Positions 8,556 to 17,550 of a DNA stretch of 64,000 bases are shown here, in pieces (the first letter of the stretch is position 1; each line of letters starts with the position of its first letter). Both the position numbers and the translations under genes were made by a program. The notes below the pieces were generated by a model that did no database searches, had not been told where the DNA came from, and saw nothing but the letters and a program-made list of their open reading frames with translations. This DNA comes from VXNJ01 sp009840625 (GTDB taxonomy: Bacteria > Chloroflexota > UBA11872 > VXNJ01): assembly GCA_965207915.1 (NCBI GenBank), contig OZ242304.1, forward strand, positions 1,798,001 through 1,862,000, given 5' to 3'.

Positions 8556-9527
8556 TCAGTGGCCGCGTTGCGCCAGACGCTCGGCGACCTCCAGTGAGTC
8601 GGCTGCGATGCCGGACATGGCCACGTCGATGCCGCGGGCGGCTTCGGCGACTAGATCGAATCGTTCGTAGTGCAGTGTGGCCTCGACGATCGAGCGCGCC
8701 AGGCGGCGGGCGAACGGAGCCCAGGCCGCATCGCTTTCCGGATCGGCCAGATTGAGCGCGGGGTCCTGCTGCAGCGCCTTTTCCTTGGCGGCTTTGAAGA
8801 TCCCGGATCCGACGAATATGCCCTCGGCTCCCAGGTGCATCATCATGGCCGCGTCGGCCGGAGTGGCGATCCCGCCGGCGGCGAAATTGACCACCGGCAA
8901 GCCTCCGCTGCGGTGAACCTCAACCACCAGATCGTAGGGGGCCCGCAGGTCCTTGGCCGCAGCCATCAGCTCTTCTTGGCCGAGTCCGCAGAGCCAACGG
9001 ATCTGGCCCTGGACGGTTCGCATGTGGTTTACCGCTTCGACCACGTCACCGGTGCCGGCCTCGCCCTTGGTGCGGATCATCGCCGCGCCCTCGCCGATGC
9101 GCCGCAGCGCCTGGCCCAGATCGAGTGCGCCGCAGACGAACGGGATCGTGAAATCGTGCTTGTCCACGTGGTGGGCGTTGTCGGCGACTGTGAGCACCTC
9201 GGATTCGTCGATGTAGTCCAGGCCCAGCGCTTCGATGATTCGGGCCTCGACAAAGTGCCCGATACGGCACTTGGCCATGACCGGAATGGTGACCGACTCC
9301 TTGATCTGGATCAGGATGTCGACCGGCGACATGCGGGCCACGCCGCCCTGGGCGCGGATGTCGGCCGGCACGCGCTCCAAGGCCATCACCGAGACGGCCC
9401 CGGCCTCCTCGGCGATCTTGGCCTCGGCGGCGGTGGTCACGTCCATGATCACGCCGCCCTTGAGCATCCGGGCCAGGCCGGTCTTGGCGTTCCAGGTGCC
9501 GGTTTGTCCGTTGGCCTTGGCGCTCAC
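8556..9527 (-). CDS. pdxS: Pyridoxal 5'-phosphate synthase lyase subunit
   Basis: Makes PLP from ribose 5-phosphate, glyceraldehyde 3-phosphate and ammonia. Strong family signatures: RMLKGGVIMDVTTAAEAKIA with the substrate-binding Asp, SVMALERVPADIRAQGGVAR, PVMAKCRIGHFVEA with the catalytic Lys (most homologues have KARIGH), and EAGTGDVVEAVNHMR. The length of 323 residues is slightly above the usual 290-300 because of an N-terminal extension before TGLARMLKGG. It is followed at once by pdxT. Confidence 0.96.
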   Translation of the reverse strand: MSAKANGQTGTWNAKTGLARMLKGGVIMDVTTAAEAKIAEEAGAVSVMALERVPADIRAQGGVARMSPVDILIQIKESVTIPVMAKCRIGHFVEARIIEALGLDYIDESEVLTVADNAHHVDKHDFTIPFVCGALDLGQALRRIGEGAAMIRTKGEAGTGDVVEAVNHMRTVQGQIRWLCGLGQEELMAAAKDLRAPYDLVVEVHRSGGLPVVNFAAGGIATPADAAMMMHLGAEGIFVGSGIFKAAKEKALQQDPALNLADPESDAAWAPFARRLARSIVEATLHYERFDLVAEAARGIDVAMSGIAADSLEVAERLAQRGH

Positions 9528-9602
9528 GTGGCTACCCGCCCACTCTCGTGCTGCATCCGGGGTTTATTCCGGCAGTTTTTGGCGATTTTATGACCGAATG
9601 CT

Positions 9603-10121
9603 TCAATCGTCGCCGAGATCGTCCAGGTCCAGCTGCCCGATGAATTCGGCGAAGGGTTTCAGGCTCTCCTCGCTGACCGGTTCTTCGGGAGTTTCGGCCG
9701 GATCATCCTCGGGCTCCAGGCCGGCCCGGTCGAGCACCGACTGGGCGCAATAAATCGGCACTGCCGCGCGCACCGCCAGGGCGATAGCGTCCGAGGGACG
9801 CGCGTCGATGACTTTTTCTTCCTCTTCGCGGTGCAGGACGACGTCGGCGTAGAAGACCTGGTCGCTCAGATCCCGGACCAGCACCTTCTCGACCTGCCAG
9901 CCCAGCGCCTCGATGGTCTGTAGCAGCAGGTCGTGGGTCAACGGACGCATCGGGGCGTCGTCTTTCAGGTTCACCAGCTTTATCGCGATGGCGTCGGCTT
10001 CGTGGCCGCCGATCGTTATCGGCAGGTAGCGGCGCCGGTCTTTCTGGCGCAACCAAATCGTGCGTGACGGGTTCACCAGGTTGAGGCGAACGCTGTCGAC
10101 GACCATCTCTACTTCAAGCAT
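9603..10121 (-). CDS. Bifunctional nuclease-domain protein (DUF151)
   Basis: A 172-residue member of the BFN/DUF151 family: MLEVEMVVDSVRLN at the N-terminus, LPITIGGHEADAIA, RPLTHDLLLQTIEALG and DARPSDAIALAVRAAVPIY. Plant and some bacterial homologues have been assigned nuclease activity, but the cellular role in bacteria is unsettled. A 30-residue acidic tail (Glu/Asp-rich) follows the domain. It overlaps the lysC stop by 8 bases, so it is coupled to lysC. Confidence 0.85.
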   Translation of the reverse strand: MLEVEMVVDSVRLNLVNPSRTIWLRQKDRRRYLPITIGGHEADAIAIKLVNLKDDAPMRPLTHDLLLQTIEALGWQVEKVLVRDLSDQVFYADVVLHREEEEKVIDARPSDAIALAVRAAVPIYCAQSVLDRAGLEPEDDPAETPEEPVSEESLKPFAEFIGQLDLDDLGDD

Positions 10122-11343
10122 CTAACCCAAACGCCGTGTGCAGCGCCCTGGCGCCCTTTGCCAGATGCGCCTCGCCGATTAAACAGGTTACCCGAATCTC
10201 GCTGGTGGTTATTCCGCGGATATTGATTCCGGCCTCGGCCAGAGTGCCGAACATGCTCGAGGCCACTCCGGGGGTTGACACCATCCCGGTGCCGACCAGG
10301 CTGAGCTTGGCCACTTGCGGATCCGAGGTGACCTGCTGGGCGCCGATTTCGCGGGCCGTCAGCTGGGTCGCGGCCAGGGCTTTGTCGTAGTCGGCGCGCT
10401 GGACGGTGAACGAAATGTCGGTCAGGCCCTGGTGCGATATGTTCTGCACGATCACGTCGACGCTGATGTCGTCGTTGGCCAGCGGGGCGAACACGGCGTG
10501 CGCCAGCCCCGGCCGGTCGGGAACGCCGACGACGGTTATCTGGGCCACGTCGGCGTCGTCGACCACGGCGCGAACGCCGGCTCCGGTTTCGATATCGATC
10601 TGGTCGGCGTGCATGATCCACGTCCCTGGGTTGGAGTTGAAGCTTGAACGGACCTCGATGGGCACCCGGTTGCGGCCGGCCACCTCGACCGAGCGGGCGT
10701 GCATTACGCCGGCGCCCAGGGCGGCCATTTCGAGGGTCTCTTCGTACGAGATCTGCTCGATCTTGCGCGCCGCCGGCACCAGCCGCGGATCGGCCGAGTA
10801 GATGCCGTCGACGTCGGTGTAAATCCGGCAGTGGTCGGCGTCCAGGGCGGTGGCCAGCGCCACCGCGGTGGTGTCGGAGGCGCCGCGGCCCAGGGTCGTT
10901 ACCCGCCCGCCCTGGCTGGCGCCCTGAAATCCGGCCACGATCGGGATGCGGCCGTCCGCCAATTCGGACCGCAGCCGGCGGGAGGAAATGTACTGGATTC
11001 GCGCCCGCCCGTGGCTCTGGTCGGTCACGATCCCGGCCGCCTGTCCGGTCAGGGCCACCGCGGGGCGCCCACGGGCGTTAAGGGCCGCCGAGAGCAGGGC
11101 GCAGGAGACGACCTCGCCGGTCGAGAGCAGGAGGTCGCGGTCGGGACCGTCGATGTCGGCGTCCAGTTGCCGGGCCAGATCGATCAGGGCGTCGGTGGTC
11201 TTGCCCATAGCCGAGGCGGCGATCACCGGTCTGAAACCCTCGCTCAACGCCTGGTCGATGAGTCCGATGGCGGCCAGGATCCGCTCGGGGTCGGCCAGCG
11301 ACGTGCCGCCGAATTTCATTACCAGGACCGGGGTCATCTGCAC
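10114..11343 (-). CDS. lysC: Aspartate kinase
   Basis: The first step of the aspartate-family amino acid pathway. VMKFGGTSLADPERI is the aspartokinase signature at residues 8-22. GRGASDTTAVALATAL and YTDVDGIYSADPRLVP match the kinase domain, and two C-terminal ACT domains (from about residue 265) provide allosteric feedback, with AEAGINIRGITTSEIR typical of the second ACT. The length of 409 residues is normal for a monofunctional single-chain form. It is the first gene of a seven-gene minus-strand operon. Start ATG 11343; the ATG two codons later is an alternative. Confidence 0.95.
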   Translation of the reverse strand: MQMTPVLVMKFGGTSLADPERILAAIGLIDQALSEGFRPVIAASAMGKTTDALIDLARQLDADIDGPDRDLLLSTGEVVSCALLSAALNARGRPAVALTGQAAGIVTDQSHGRARIQYISSRRLRSELADGRIPIVAGFQGASQGGRVTTLGRGASDTTAVALATALDADHCRIYTDVDGIYSADPRLVPAARKIEQISYEETLEMAALGAGVMHARSVEVAGRNRVPIEVRSSFNSNPGTWIMHADQIDIETGAGVRAVVDDADVAQITVVGVPDRPGLAHAVFAPLANDDISVDVIVQNISHQGLTDISFTVQRADYDKALAATQLTAREIGAQQVTSDPQVAKLSLVGTGMVSTPGVASSMFGTLAEAGINIRGITTSEIRVTCLIGEAHLAKGARALHTAFGLDA

Positions 11344-11376
11344 CAGGAACTCGACGGGATGCGGGGCGGGAACGTA

Positions 11377-11395
11377 AGCAGGCGATTATCCTGCT
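11377..11395. promoter_or_regulatory. 19-bp interrupted palindrome between lysC and the DtxR-type gene
   Basis: AGCAGG at 11377-11382 and CCTGCT at 11390-11395 are perfect inverted copies around a 7-base centre (CGATTAT). The 6-7-6 geometry and 19-bp length match those of DtxR/IdeR/MntR operators, and the site lies 30 bases before the DtxR-type start and 34 bases before lysC. Binding is inferred from geometry and position only. Confidence 0.4.
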
Positions 11396-11424
11396 ACCTC
11401 CGGCGCGGTGCCACAATTGGCCTG

Positions 11425-12120
11425 ATGCACCCGACAAACACTGATCCAGGTCCCGACTCCACCCCCACGGTCGAGGACTACCTGCTGGCGATCGCCAGTT
11501 TCGAGTACGAGCACATGCCGGTGATCGCGGCGCGCCTGGCCGAGCGCCTGGGCGTTTCGGCGCCGACCGTGTCGGCCACCGTCAAGCGGATGGTCCGCGA
11601 CGGCTGGATCGAAGTCCAATCGGGCAACCTGATCGAACTCACCGACTCGGGTCGCACCCGGGCCGACCGGATAGTACGGCGGCACCGCCTGATCGAGCGC
11701 TGGCTGCAGGACCAGCTGGGCCTCGAGTGGTCGGCGCTGCACGAGGAAGCCGACCGCCTCGAGCACGCGATCTCGCAGCGGCTCGAGGAGCGGATTTCGG
11801 CCGCCCTCGGCCACCCCGAGACCTGCCCGCACGGCAATCCGATCCCCGGCAACGTGCGAACCTGGTCGCGCGAGGGGCTCTGGCAACTCTCCCAGGTACC
11901 GGTGGGAACCGTGGTGGAGGTGCGGCGGATTTCGGAACTCATCGAGGAGCAGACCGACCTGCTTTCGTTCATCCAGGATTCGGGGCTGATTCCGGGCAAC
12001 CCGGTCCGGGTCGCCGACCGCAGCCGCGGCGGAATGATGGACGTGCGGGTTTCCGACAGCTACGTCCAGGTCGGTGAAAACGTAGGCCGCTACATCTGGG
12101 TCATGCCGACTAAAGCCTGA
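11425..12120 (+). CDS. DtxR/MntR-family metal-dependent transcriptional regulator
   Basis: A 231-residue iron- or manganese-sensing repressor. The N-terminal winged helix (TVEDYLLAIASFEYEHMPV, then LGVSAPTVSATVKRMVRDG as recognition region) is followed by the metal-binding/dimerisation domain (RRHRLIERWLQDQLG, ALGHPETCPHGNPIP carrying Cys/His ligands) and a C-terminal SH3/FeoA-like domain from about residue 150. ATG 11425 is chosen because the family N-terminus begins a few residues later; the open frame extends upstream only as antisense of lysC. A 19-bp palindrome upstream may be an autoregulatory site. Iron versus manganese cannot be decided. Confidence 0.9.
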   Translation: MHPTNTDPGPDSTPTVEDYLLAIASFEYEHMPVIAARLAERLGVSAPTVSATVKRMVRDGWIEVQSGNLIELTDSGRTRADRIVRRHRLIERWLQDQLGLEWSALHEEADRLEHAISQRLEERISAALGHPETCPHGNPIPGNVRTWSREGLWQLSQVPVGTVVEVRRISELIEEQTDLLSFIQDSGLIPGNPVRVADRSRGGMMDVRVSDSYVQVGENVGRYIWVMPTKA

Positions 12121-12255
12121 ACCAAGCAGCCGCAAGAACCGCGCCGCGGGGCCCGGATTTTCGACCGACCGGCCACAATTTTTCGATAATCGATCCGCTC
12201 GCGCAACCGATTCCGAGCCCCCCTCGCAAGCAGCCAATTCGAGTCATTCCGCGCC

Positions 12256-13173
12256 ATGGATCCGATCGTCGTCGTCCAAGACCTGAAAAAGCACTATGGC
12301 GACGTGCGCGCGGTCAATGGAATTTCCTTTTCGGTTGAACCGGGAGTGATTTTTGCCATGCTCGGCCCCAACGGGGCCGGCAAAAGCACCACGGTAGAGA
12401 TCCTGGAGGGGCTGCGCGAGCGGGATTCGGGATACGTATCGGTGCTGGGGCTTGATCCCGGCCGGCAGCAAGACGTGCTAAGCGAGCGCATAGGGATCCA
12501 GCTGCAATCCTCGGCGTTGTTCCCCAAGCTCTCCGCGCGCGAGCACCTGCAGATGTTTGGTTCCTTCTACCGGAACGCCCACGATGTCGATGAATTGCTC
12601 GACATGGTCGGGTTGACCGAACGCCAGAAGGCCTACAGCGAAAACCTTTCGGGCGGACAACAGCAGCGCCTTGCAGTGGCGCTGGCCCTGCTTTCGGATC
12701 CGGAGCTTGTCTTTCTGGACGAACCGACCACCGGACTGGACCCGCAGGCACGGCGCCGCCTCTGGGAAGTGGTCACGCAGATGAAAGAGCGCGGCACCAC
12801 CGTATTCCTCACGACCCACTTCATGGACGAAGCCGAGACCCTGGCCGACCACCTGGTGATCGTCGATAACGGCAAGATCATCGCCGCCGATACCCCGGGC
12901 GGCTTGATCCGTTCCAATTTCGGCGGCGCGACGCTTACCTTCAATGCTTCGGCCGAGCTCGCCGGATTGGACCTGGAACGCTTGACCGGAGTCGAAGAGG
13001 TCATTTCCGCCGACGGCGAGTACGAGCTTTCGATTGCCGACGCCACCACCGCCCTCCCCGAGGTGTTCGCGCTGGCGTCGCGGACCGGCGCAGCCCTGGA
13101 CGAAGTGCACGTGCACCGGCCCAACCTGGAGGACGTTTTCCTCAAACTCACCGGGCGAAGGATCCGCGATTGA
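12256..13173 (+). CDS. ABC-2-type transporter ATP-binding protein
   Basis: A 305-residue ABC ATPase of the drug/polyketide export (DrrA-like) type: Walker A GPNGAGKST near residues 37-45, signature LSGGQQQRLAVAL near 133, Walker B LVFLDEPTTGLD, and an H-loop in LTTHFMDEAE. The C-terminal 80 residues form the extra domain typical of DrrA-like exporters. It overlaps the permease gene by 4 bases, so the pair forms one exporter. The substrate is unknown. Confidence 0.92.
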   Translation: MDPIVVVQDLKKHYGDVRAVNGISFSVEPGVIFAMLGPNGAGKSTTVEILEGLRERDSGYVSVLGLDPGRQQDVLSERIGIQLQSSALFPKLSAREHLQMFGSFYRNAHDVDELLDMVGLTERQKAYSENLSGGQQQRLAVALALLSDPELVFLDEPTTGLDPQARRRLWEVVTQMKERGTTVFLTTHFMDEAETLADHLVIVDNGKIIAADTPGGLIRSNFGGATLTFNASAELAGLDLERLTGVEEVISADGEYELSIADATTALPEVFALASRTGAALDEVHVHRPNLEDVFLKLTGRRIRD

Positions 13174-14258
13174 GAACTGCCGGCACCCTCGGCCTGATAT
13201 GGGGGTTTTCGCTCGAATTCATTCGCGATCGAACCGCGATGTTCTTCACCTTCGTGTTCCCGCCGATCTTCACGGTGGTGGTCGGGTTCATAATCGGGGC
13301 CTTTTCCCAGCCCACTTCGCACCCGGTCGGCCTGGTGGCGGGCGAAGACTCGGCCCATGCCGGCGGGATAACGGCGGCGATTGAGGCCAACCCGTTGTTT
13401 GCCCTCGAGGTGGGCGATCTGGCCAGCCAGACCGCGGCCTTGGACGACGGGGACCTGAAGGCGGTCCTGGTCATCCCGCCGGGGTTCGCCGGCGCCCTTT
13501 CCGAGCAAGATCGAGCCCAGGTCGAAATCTATTACGACAACCGCGATCAGGATGCGATCCGAGTCGTGATCCCCGCGCTGAGCGCGATCGTCGACGCCGT
13601 CGACCGGGGGCTGGCCGGCAACGTTCCGCGAATCGACGTGGTCACGACCCCGAATACCACGCGCCACCTGAGCACGATCGATTTCGTCGGGCCCGGGATT
13701 ATCAGCTTTTCGATCATGCAACTGGGGGTCTTTTCGGCCATCAATCTGGTGGCGCGCCGGGAGAAGAAAGTGCTCAAGCGGGTCGGCGCGACCCCGGCGA
13801 CGCGATCCATGGTGCTGATCGCCGGAATAATTCAGCGGGTGATAATCGCCGCCATCCAGGCGTCGATTCAGTTGGTGATCCTGGTGGTCGGATTCGGACT
13901 GGATTTCTTCAATCCGCTGGCCGTAATCGGGGTGCTTGCGCTGGGCACGCTCGTGTTCGTCGGGATCGGCTTCACCGCTTCTTCGTTCGCCCGCACCGAG
14001 GAGGCAATGTTCCCGATAGTCCAGCTGATCTCGCTGCCGATGTTCGTCCTGGCCGGCGTGTTTTTCCCGCTCGACGTGTTTCCGCAGGTGCTGCAGTGGT
14101 TCGCCAACCTGTTGCCGCTGACCTACATGGCCGACGCCGTGCGCCAGCTGATGATCGAGGCCGACGGCCGCTACGACATGTGGCTGAACCTGGCCGTGAT
14201 GCTGGCCTGGGTGGTCGGCGGATTCGCGGTGGCGGTGTGGCGGTTCAGTTGGGAATAG
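13170..14258 (+). CDS. ABC-2-type transporter permease
   Basis: A 362-residue permease with one N-terminal membrane segment (FTFVFPPIFTVVVGFIIGAF), a large extracytoplasmic region of about 150 residues, and five C-terminal membrane segments (from about residue 170), the ABC2_membrane_3 layout. TTG at 13170 is the start, 8 bases after AAGGA and overlapping the ATPase stop. It forms an exporter with the preceding ATPase. Confidence 0.88.
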   Translation: MRTAGTLGLIWGFSLEFIRDRTAMFFTFVFPPIFTVVVGFIIGAFSQPTSHPVGLVAGEDSAHAGGITAAIEANPLFALEVGDLASQTAALDDGDLKAVLVIPPGFAGALSEQDRAQVEIYYDNRDQDAIRVVIPALSAIVDAVDRGLAGNVPRIDVVTTPNTTRHLSTIDFVGPGIISFSIMQLGVFSAINLVARREKKVLKRVGATPATRSMVLIAGIIQRVIIAAIQASIQLVILVVGFGLDFFNPLAVIGVLALGTLVFVGIGFTASSFARTEEAMFPIVQLISLPMFVLAGVFFPLDVFPQVLQWFANLLPLTYMADAVRQLMIEADGRYDMWLNLAVMLAWVVGGFAVAVWRFSWE

Positions 14259-14323
14259 CCGGTGCCCCCGGACTCCGGTCCACCCCGGGCGCGATTCCGG
14301 CCCGGGCGGGGAGCGCGATCTAA

Positions 14324-15883
14324 ATGAGCGCCCCGGTGGAGGTGCGCCGCAGTTACTCGGATCGGTTTCTGCTGCTGCTGGTGTTTTTCGGCGGCATGTC
14401 GATCCTGGGGGTGGAGCTGACCGCTTCGCGGCTGCTGGCCCCGTTTTTCGGCAACAACCTGTTCGTCTGGGCCAACGTGATCGGGTTGACCCTGCTTTTT
14501 CTTTCGGTCGGCTACTTCCTGGGCGGCCGGCTGGCCGACCGCCGTCCCGACGACCGGCTCCTTATCTGGATCGTGGCGGTTGCGGCCGCGTTCATCGCCC
14601 TGGTTCCGTTCGTGGCCAGGCCGATCCTGGCGCTGTCGGTCACCGGCCTGGCGAACCTTTCGGCCGGGGTTTTCCTGGGCTCGCTGTTCGGCGTGCTGGT
14701 GCTGCTGTCGGTACCGATTACCCTGCTCGGATTCGTTTCCCCCTTCGCGATTCGGCTTGCCTCGCGCCAGGTCGAATCGGCCGGCCGGGTGGCCGGCCGG
14801 GTGTACGCGATCGGCACGGTCGGGTCGATCATCGGCGCGTTTCTGCCGGTCCTGGTCCTGGTTCCCAACCTGGGCACCCGCAACACGTTCCTTTTCTTCG
14901 CCCTTTTACTTTTGGTGATTGCGGCGGGCGCCCTGCGGCGCCCTCCGGTCCTGGCCCTGCTGGCGCTGGCGATCGCGCTGACCGTCTGGGGCAACGTGTC
15001 CGTCGACCCGATCAAGCCGGCCGAGACTGGCGAGTTGATCTACGAGGACGAGTCGTTGTTCAACTACATCCAGGTTGTCCAGGCCCAGGGTGGGCCGCGC
15101 CGCCTGATCCTGAACAACGAGGAGCGTCTGGCCACGCATTCGGTCTATTGGCCGGACCAGTCGCCGCAGCCGCTCTCGGGCGGGCCCTGGGACTATTTCC
15201 TGCTGGCGCCGTACTTCCGCGAACAAAATCCCGGGGAAGTAACCGAGGTTCTGGTGATCGGCCTGGGGGCCGGCACCGCCCCCAAGCTCTATGCCGAGAA
15301 CTTTGGTCCGCACGTTCGCATCGACGGGGTCGAGATCGATCCGGGCGTAATCGACGCCGGAGTCGAGTATTTCGCGATGAACGAGGAGGGGCTGAACGCG
15401 ATCGCCGAAGACGGGCGGGTTTTCCTCAACCAGTCGCAGAAGACGTACGACGTGGTGATTCTCGACGCCTATCGGCCCCCGTACATCCCCTTCCACCTGA
15501 CCACGCGCGAGTTCTACCAGGAAGTGGCCGAGAAGCTGGCGCCCGACGGGGTCCTGGTTTCGAACGTTGGACGCGGGCCGGCCCGTGACAACGAACTGTT
15601 GGACCTGATGGCGGCCACCTTGCGGTCGGTATTTCCGGCGGTATTGGTGACCCTGCCCGATTCCACTTCCAACAGCCTCGTTTACGCGCTGAAACGCCCG
15701 GTCGCCTTCGAGGAGGCCCGGGCCCGGGCCGGGGCCGCCGATATTCCGGCGATTCGAGAGGTCGCGGCGCGCGGGATCACGACCTATCAGGTTGAATCGG
15801 CGGAAGGCGCGTTCACCGACGATCTGGCTCCGGTAGAGCAGGTCGTGAACCAGCTGATCATCGACTACGCCCTGGGAAGGTAG
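14324..15883 (+). CDS. Membrane-fused spermidine-synthase-like protein
   Basis: The N-terminal 230 residues hold about seven or eight membrane helices (LLLVFFGGMSILGVELTASR is the first). The remainder is a class I SAM-methyltransferase-like fold of the spermidine/spermine synthase family, with VLVIGLGAGTAPKLYAE as glycine-rich loop I, DGVEIDPGVIDAG as the acidic loop and VVILDAYRPPYIPFHLTT as the post-catalytic segment. Similar fused MFS-like/spermidine-synthase proteins are widespread but largely uncharacterised. Aminopropyl transfer, methyl transfer or neither is possible. Confidence 0.85.
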   Translation: MSAPVEVRRSYSDRFLLLLVFFGGMSILGVELTASRLLAPFFGNNLFVWANVIGLTLLFLSVGYFLGGRLADRRPDDRLLIWIVAVAAAFIALVPFVARPILALSVTGLANLSAGVFLGSLFGVLVLLSVPITLLGFVSPFAIRLASRQVESAGRVAGRVYAIGTVGSIIGAFLPVLVLVPNLGTRNTFLFFALLLLVIAAGALRRPPVLALLALAIALTVWGNVSVDPIKPAETGELIYEDESLFNYIQVVQAQGGPRRLILNNEERLATHSVYWPDQSPQPLSGGPWDYFLLAPYFREQNPGEVTEVLVIGLGAGTAPKLYAENFGPHVRIDGVEIDPGVIDAGVEYFAMNEEGLNAIAEDGRVFLNQSQKTYDVVILDAYRPPYIPFHLTTREFYQEVAEKLAPDGVLVSNVGRGPARDNELLDLMAATLRSVFPAVLVTLPDSTSNSLVYALKRPVAFEEARARAGAADIPAIREVAARGITTYQVESAEGAFTDDLAPVEQVVNQLIIDYALGR

Positions 15884-15911
15884 GCCGGCGCGGTTCCGGT
15901 CGCCGGGTTAG

Positions 15912-17504
15912 TCAGAACCCGATGGCGACCCCGTGCCAGCGTGGATCGCTGGCCCCCCAGAGATTGCCGCTCGCCCGGTCGCGGCCGATCGCCAGACCGC
16001 GCGATCCCGCCCCCCAAAGGCCCGCCCCGGCGGCCTCGTGCCCGAGGGTTCGCAGGGTCGCTGCCATCGGCGCGCCAAAGCGCTCCTCCACGTAGACGTC
16101 CCCGCTTGTCTCGTCATGACCCCAGCGGGGCGCTTCGAGCGCCCGCTGCAGATCCATCCCAAACCGCAGGTGGTTGTCGATGACCTGCTGGTTGGTCTGC
16201 ACCTGGTAGTGGCCGCCGGCGGTTGAACCGAAAGCCACCGGCAAACCGGCGTCGGTGACCATCCAGGTCATCAGGGTGTGGACCGGCCGTCGCCCGCCGC
16301 GCAGAAAGTTCGGGTGTCTGGGGTCCAGAGAAAACCCGGTCATGCGATTGTTCATCATCACCCCGGTCCCCGGCACCATGGCGCGCGAACCGAACGCGGC
16401 GAAGATGCTCTGGATGTAGGCGACCGAGTTGCCTTCGGCGTCGGCCGCTGCCAGGCAGGTGGTGTCGCTCCCCACCGGCAGGGGCTCCGGGATCGCGTGG
16501 CGGGCGGCGCGGGTGTGGTCGATCCGCGCGGCCGAAGCGGCCAGCAAGTCACCGTCGAGTATTTCCGCGGAACTGGCTCCGGCAAGGTCGGGATCGCCCA
16601 GAAAACGGTGCCGCAACTGGAAAGCCTGTTTCTTGGCTTCGATCGCAATGTGCACCCGGACCGGATCCGAATACTCGAGCTCGCCGGCCCCGGCCAGATC
16701 GGCTATCGCAAGCGCGGCCAGGGTGACGTAACCCTGGCTGACCGGGGGCTGGACCCAGACCGTGCGGCCCAGATAGGGAGTGCTGAGCGGAGCGAGCCGG
16801 TCGCAGCGCAGCAGCTGGAAATCGCTGCGCCGGTGCGCGAGCCCCAGGTCCCGGGCGTAGGCTTCGAGCGCCCCGGCGAATGATCCCTCGGCGAGTCCGG
16901 CCGCCCCGCGCTCGGAGACCTCTGCGAGGGTCCGGGCCAACGGCCTTTGCCAGAGGGTTTCCCCGGCCCGAAGCGGAGCGCCGCCGGGAAGATATGTGCG
17001 GGCGCTGTCGGGAAAACGGGCCAGCGAATTCCGGTTGGCTTGGATGTGGCCGGCCAGCAGCTGCGAAACCGGGACTCCGCGATCGGCGAATTCGATCGCC
17101 GGAGCTAGCAGGTCCGCCCATTTGAGACGACCGTACTCGCCGTGCAGTTGCTCCCACAAGCGCACCGCTGCCGGGATGGTGGCGGCCGCCAGTCCCTCCG
17201 GGGCGATTCGCTCCCCGTAATCGCGCGCGCGCGCCGCGGCCGGGGCCGGGCCCGAGGAATTGAAGGCCTGCGGTTGGGCGGAGTCGGGCGATTTGACGAT
17301 GGCGAAAGCATCGCCCCCGATCGAATTCATGGCCGGTTCAACGACCGCGATCGCGGCCGCCATTGCCACCGCGGCGTCGAAAGCGTTGCCGCCCCGGGCA
17401 AGGGCCTGCAGACCGACTCCGGCCGCCAGCGGGTGACCGGCCGCGACCATGCCGCGCCCGCCGGCGACGGTGCCGCGCGCCGAATGATCGAATGTTGTGC
17501 CCAA
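15912..17504 (-). CDS. Gamma-glutamyltransferase family protein
   Basis: An Ntn-hydrolase of the GGT family, 530 residues. GRGMVAAGHPLAAGVGLQAL and GGNAFDAAVAMAAAIAVVEP form the family N-terminus. The self-cleavage/nucleophile region reads SDTTCLAAADAEGNSV, with the second Thr as expected nucleophile (most GGTs have TTH). GVMMNNRMTGFSLDP and STAGGHYQVQTNQQVI follow. Start TTG 17504 is preferred: AAGGA lies about 10 bases upstream, and the longer frame to 17702 would run antisense through the divergent nucleoside hydrolase gene. No convincing signal peptide is seen, so it may be cytoplasmic. Confidence 0.88.
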   Translation of the reverse strand: MGTTFDHSARGTVAGGRGMVAAGHPLAAGVGLQALARGGNAFDAAVAMAAAIAVVEPAMNSIGGDAFAIVKSPDSAQPQAFNSSGPAPAAARARDYGERIAPEGLAAATIPAAVRLWEQLHGEYGRLKWADLLAPAIEFADRGVPVSQLLAGHIQANRNSLARFPDSARTYLPGGAPLRAGETLWQRPLARTLAEVSERGAAGLAEGSFAGALEAYARDLGLAHRRSDFQLLRCDRLAPLSTPYLGRTVWVQPPVSQGYVTLAALAIADLAGAGELEYSDPVRVHIAIEAKKQAFQLRHRFLGDPDLAGASSAEILDGDLLAASAARIDHTRAARHAIPEPLPVGSDTTCLAAADAEGNSVAYIQSIFAAFGSRAMVPGTGVMMNNRMTGFSLDPRHPNFLRGGRRPVHTLMTWMVTDAGLPVAFGSTAGGHYQVQTNQQVIDNHLRFGMDLQRALEAPRWGHDETSGDVYVEERFGAPMAATLRTLGHEAAGAGLWGAGSRGLAIGRDRASGNLWGASDPRWHGVAIGF

Positions 17505-17550
17505 AATACCGGTGTCCTTGCCGATTACCTGACCAACCCTAGGAATTCCA

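Noticed and set aside
12633..13721. 362-codon minus-strand frame over the ABC export genes
   Set aside because: Antisense shadow; the plus strand has clear Walker and signature motifs.
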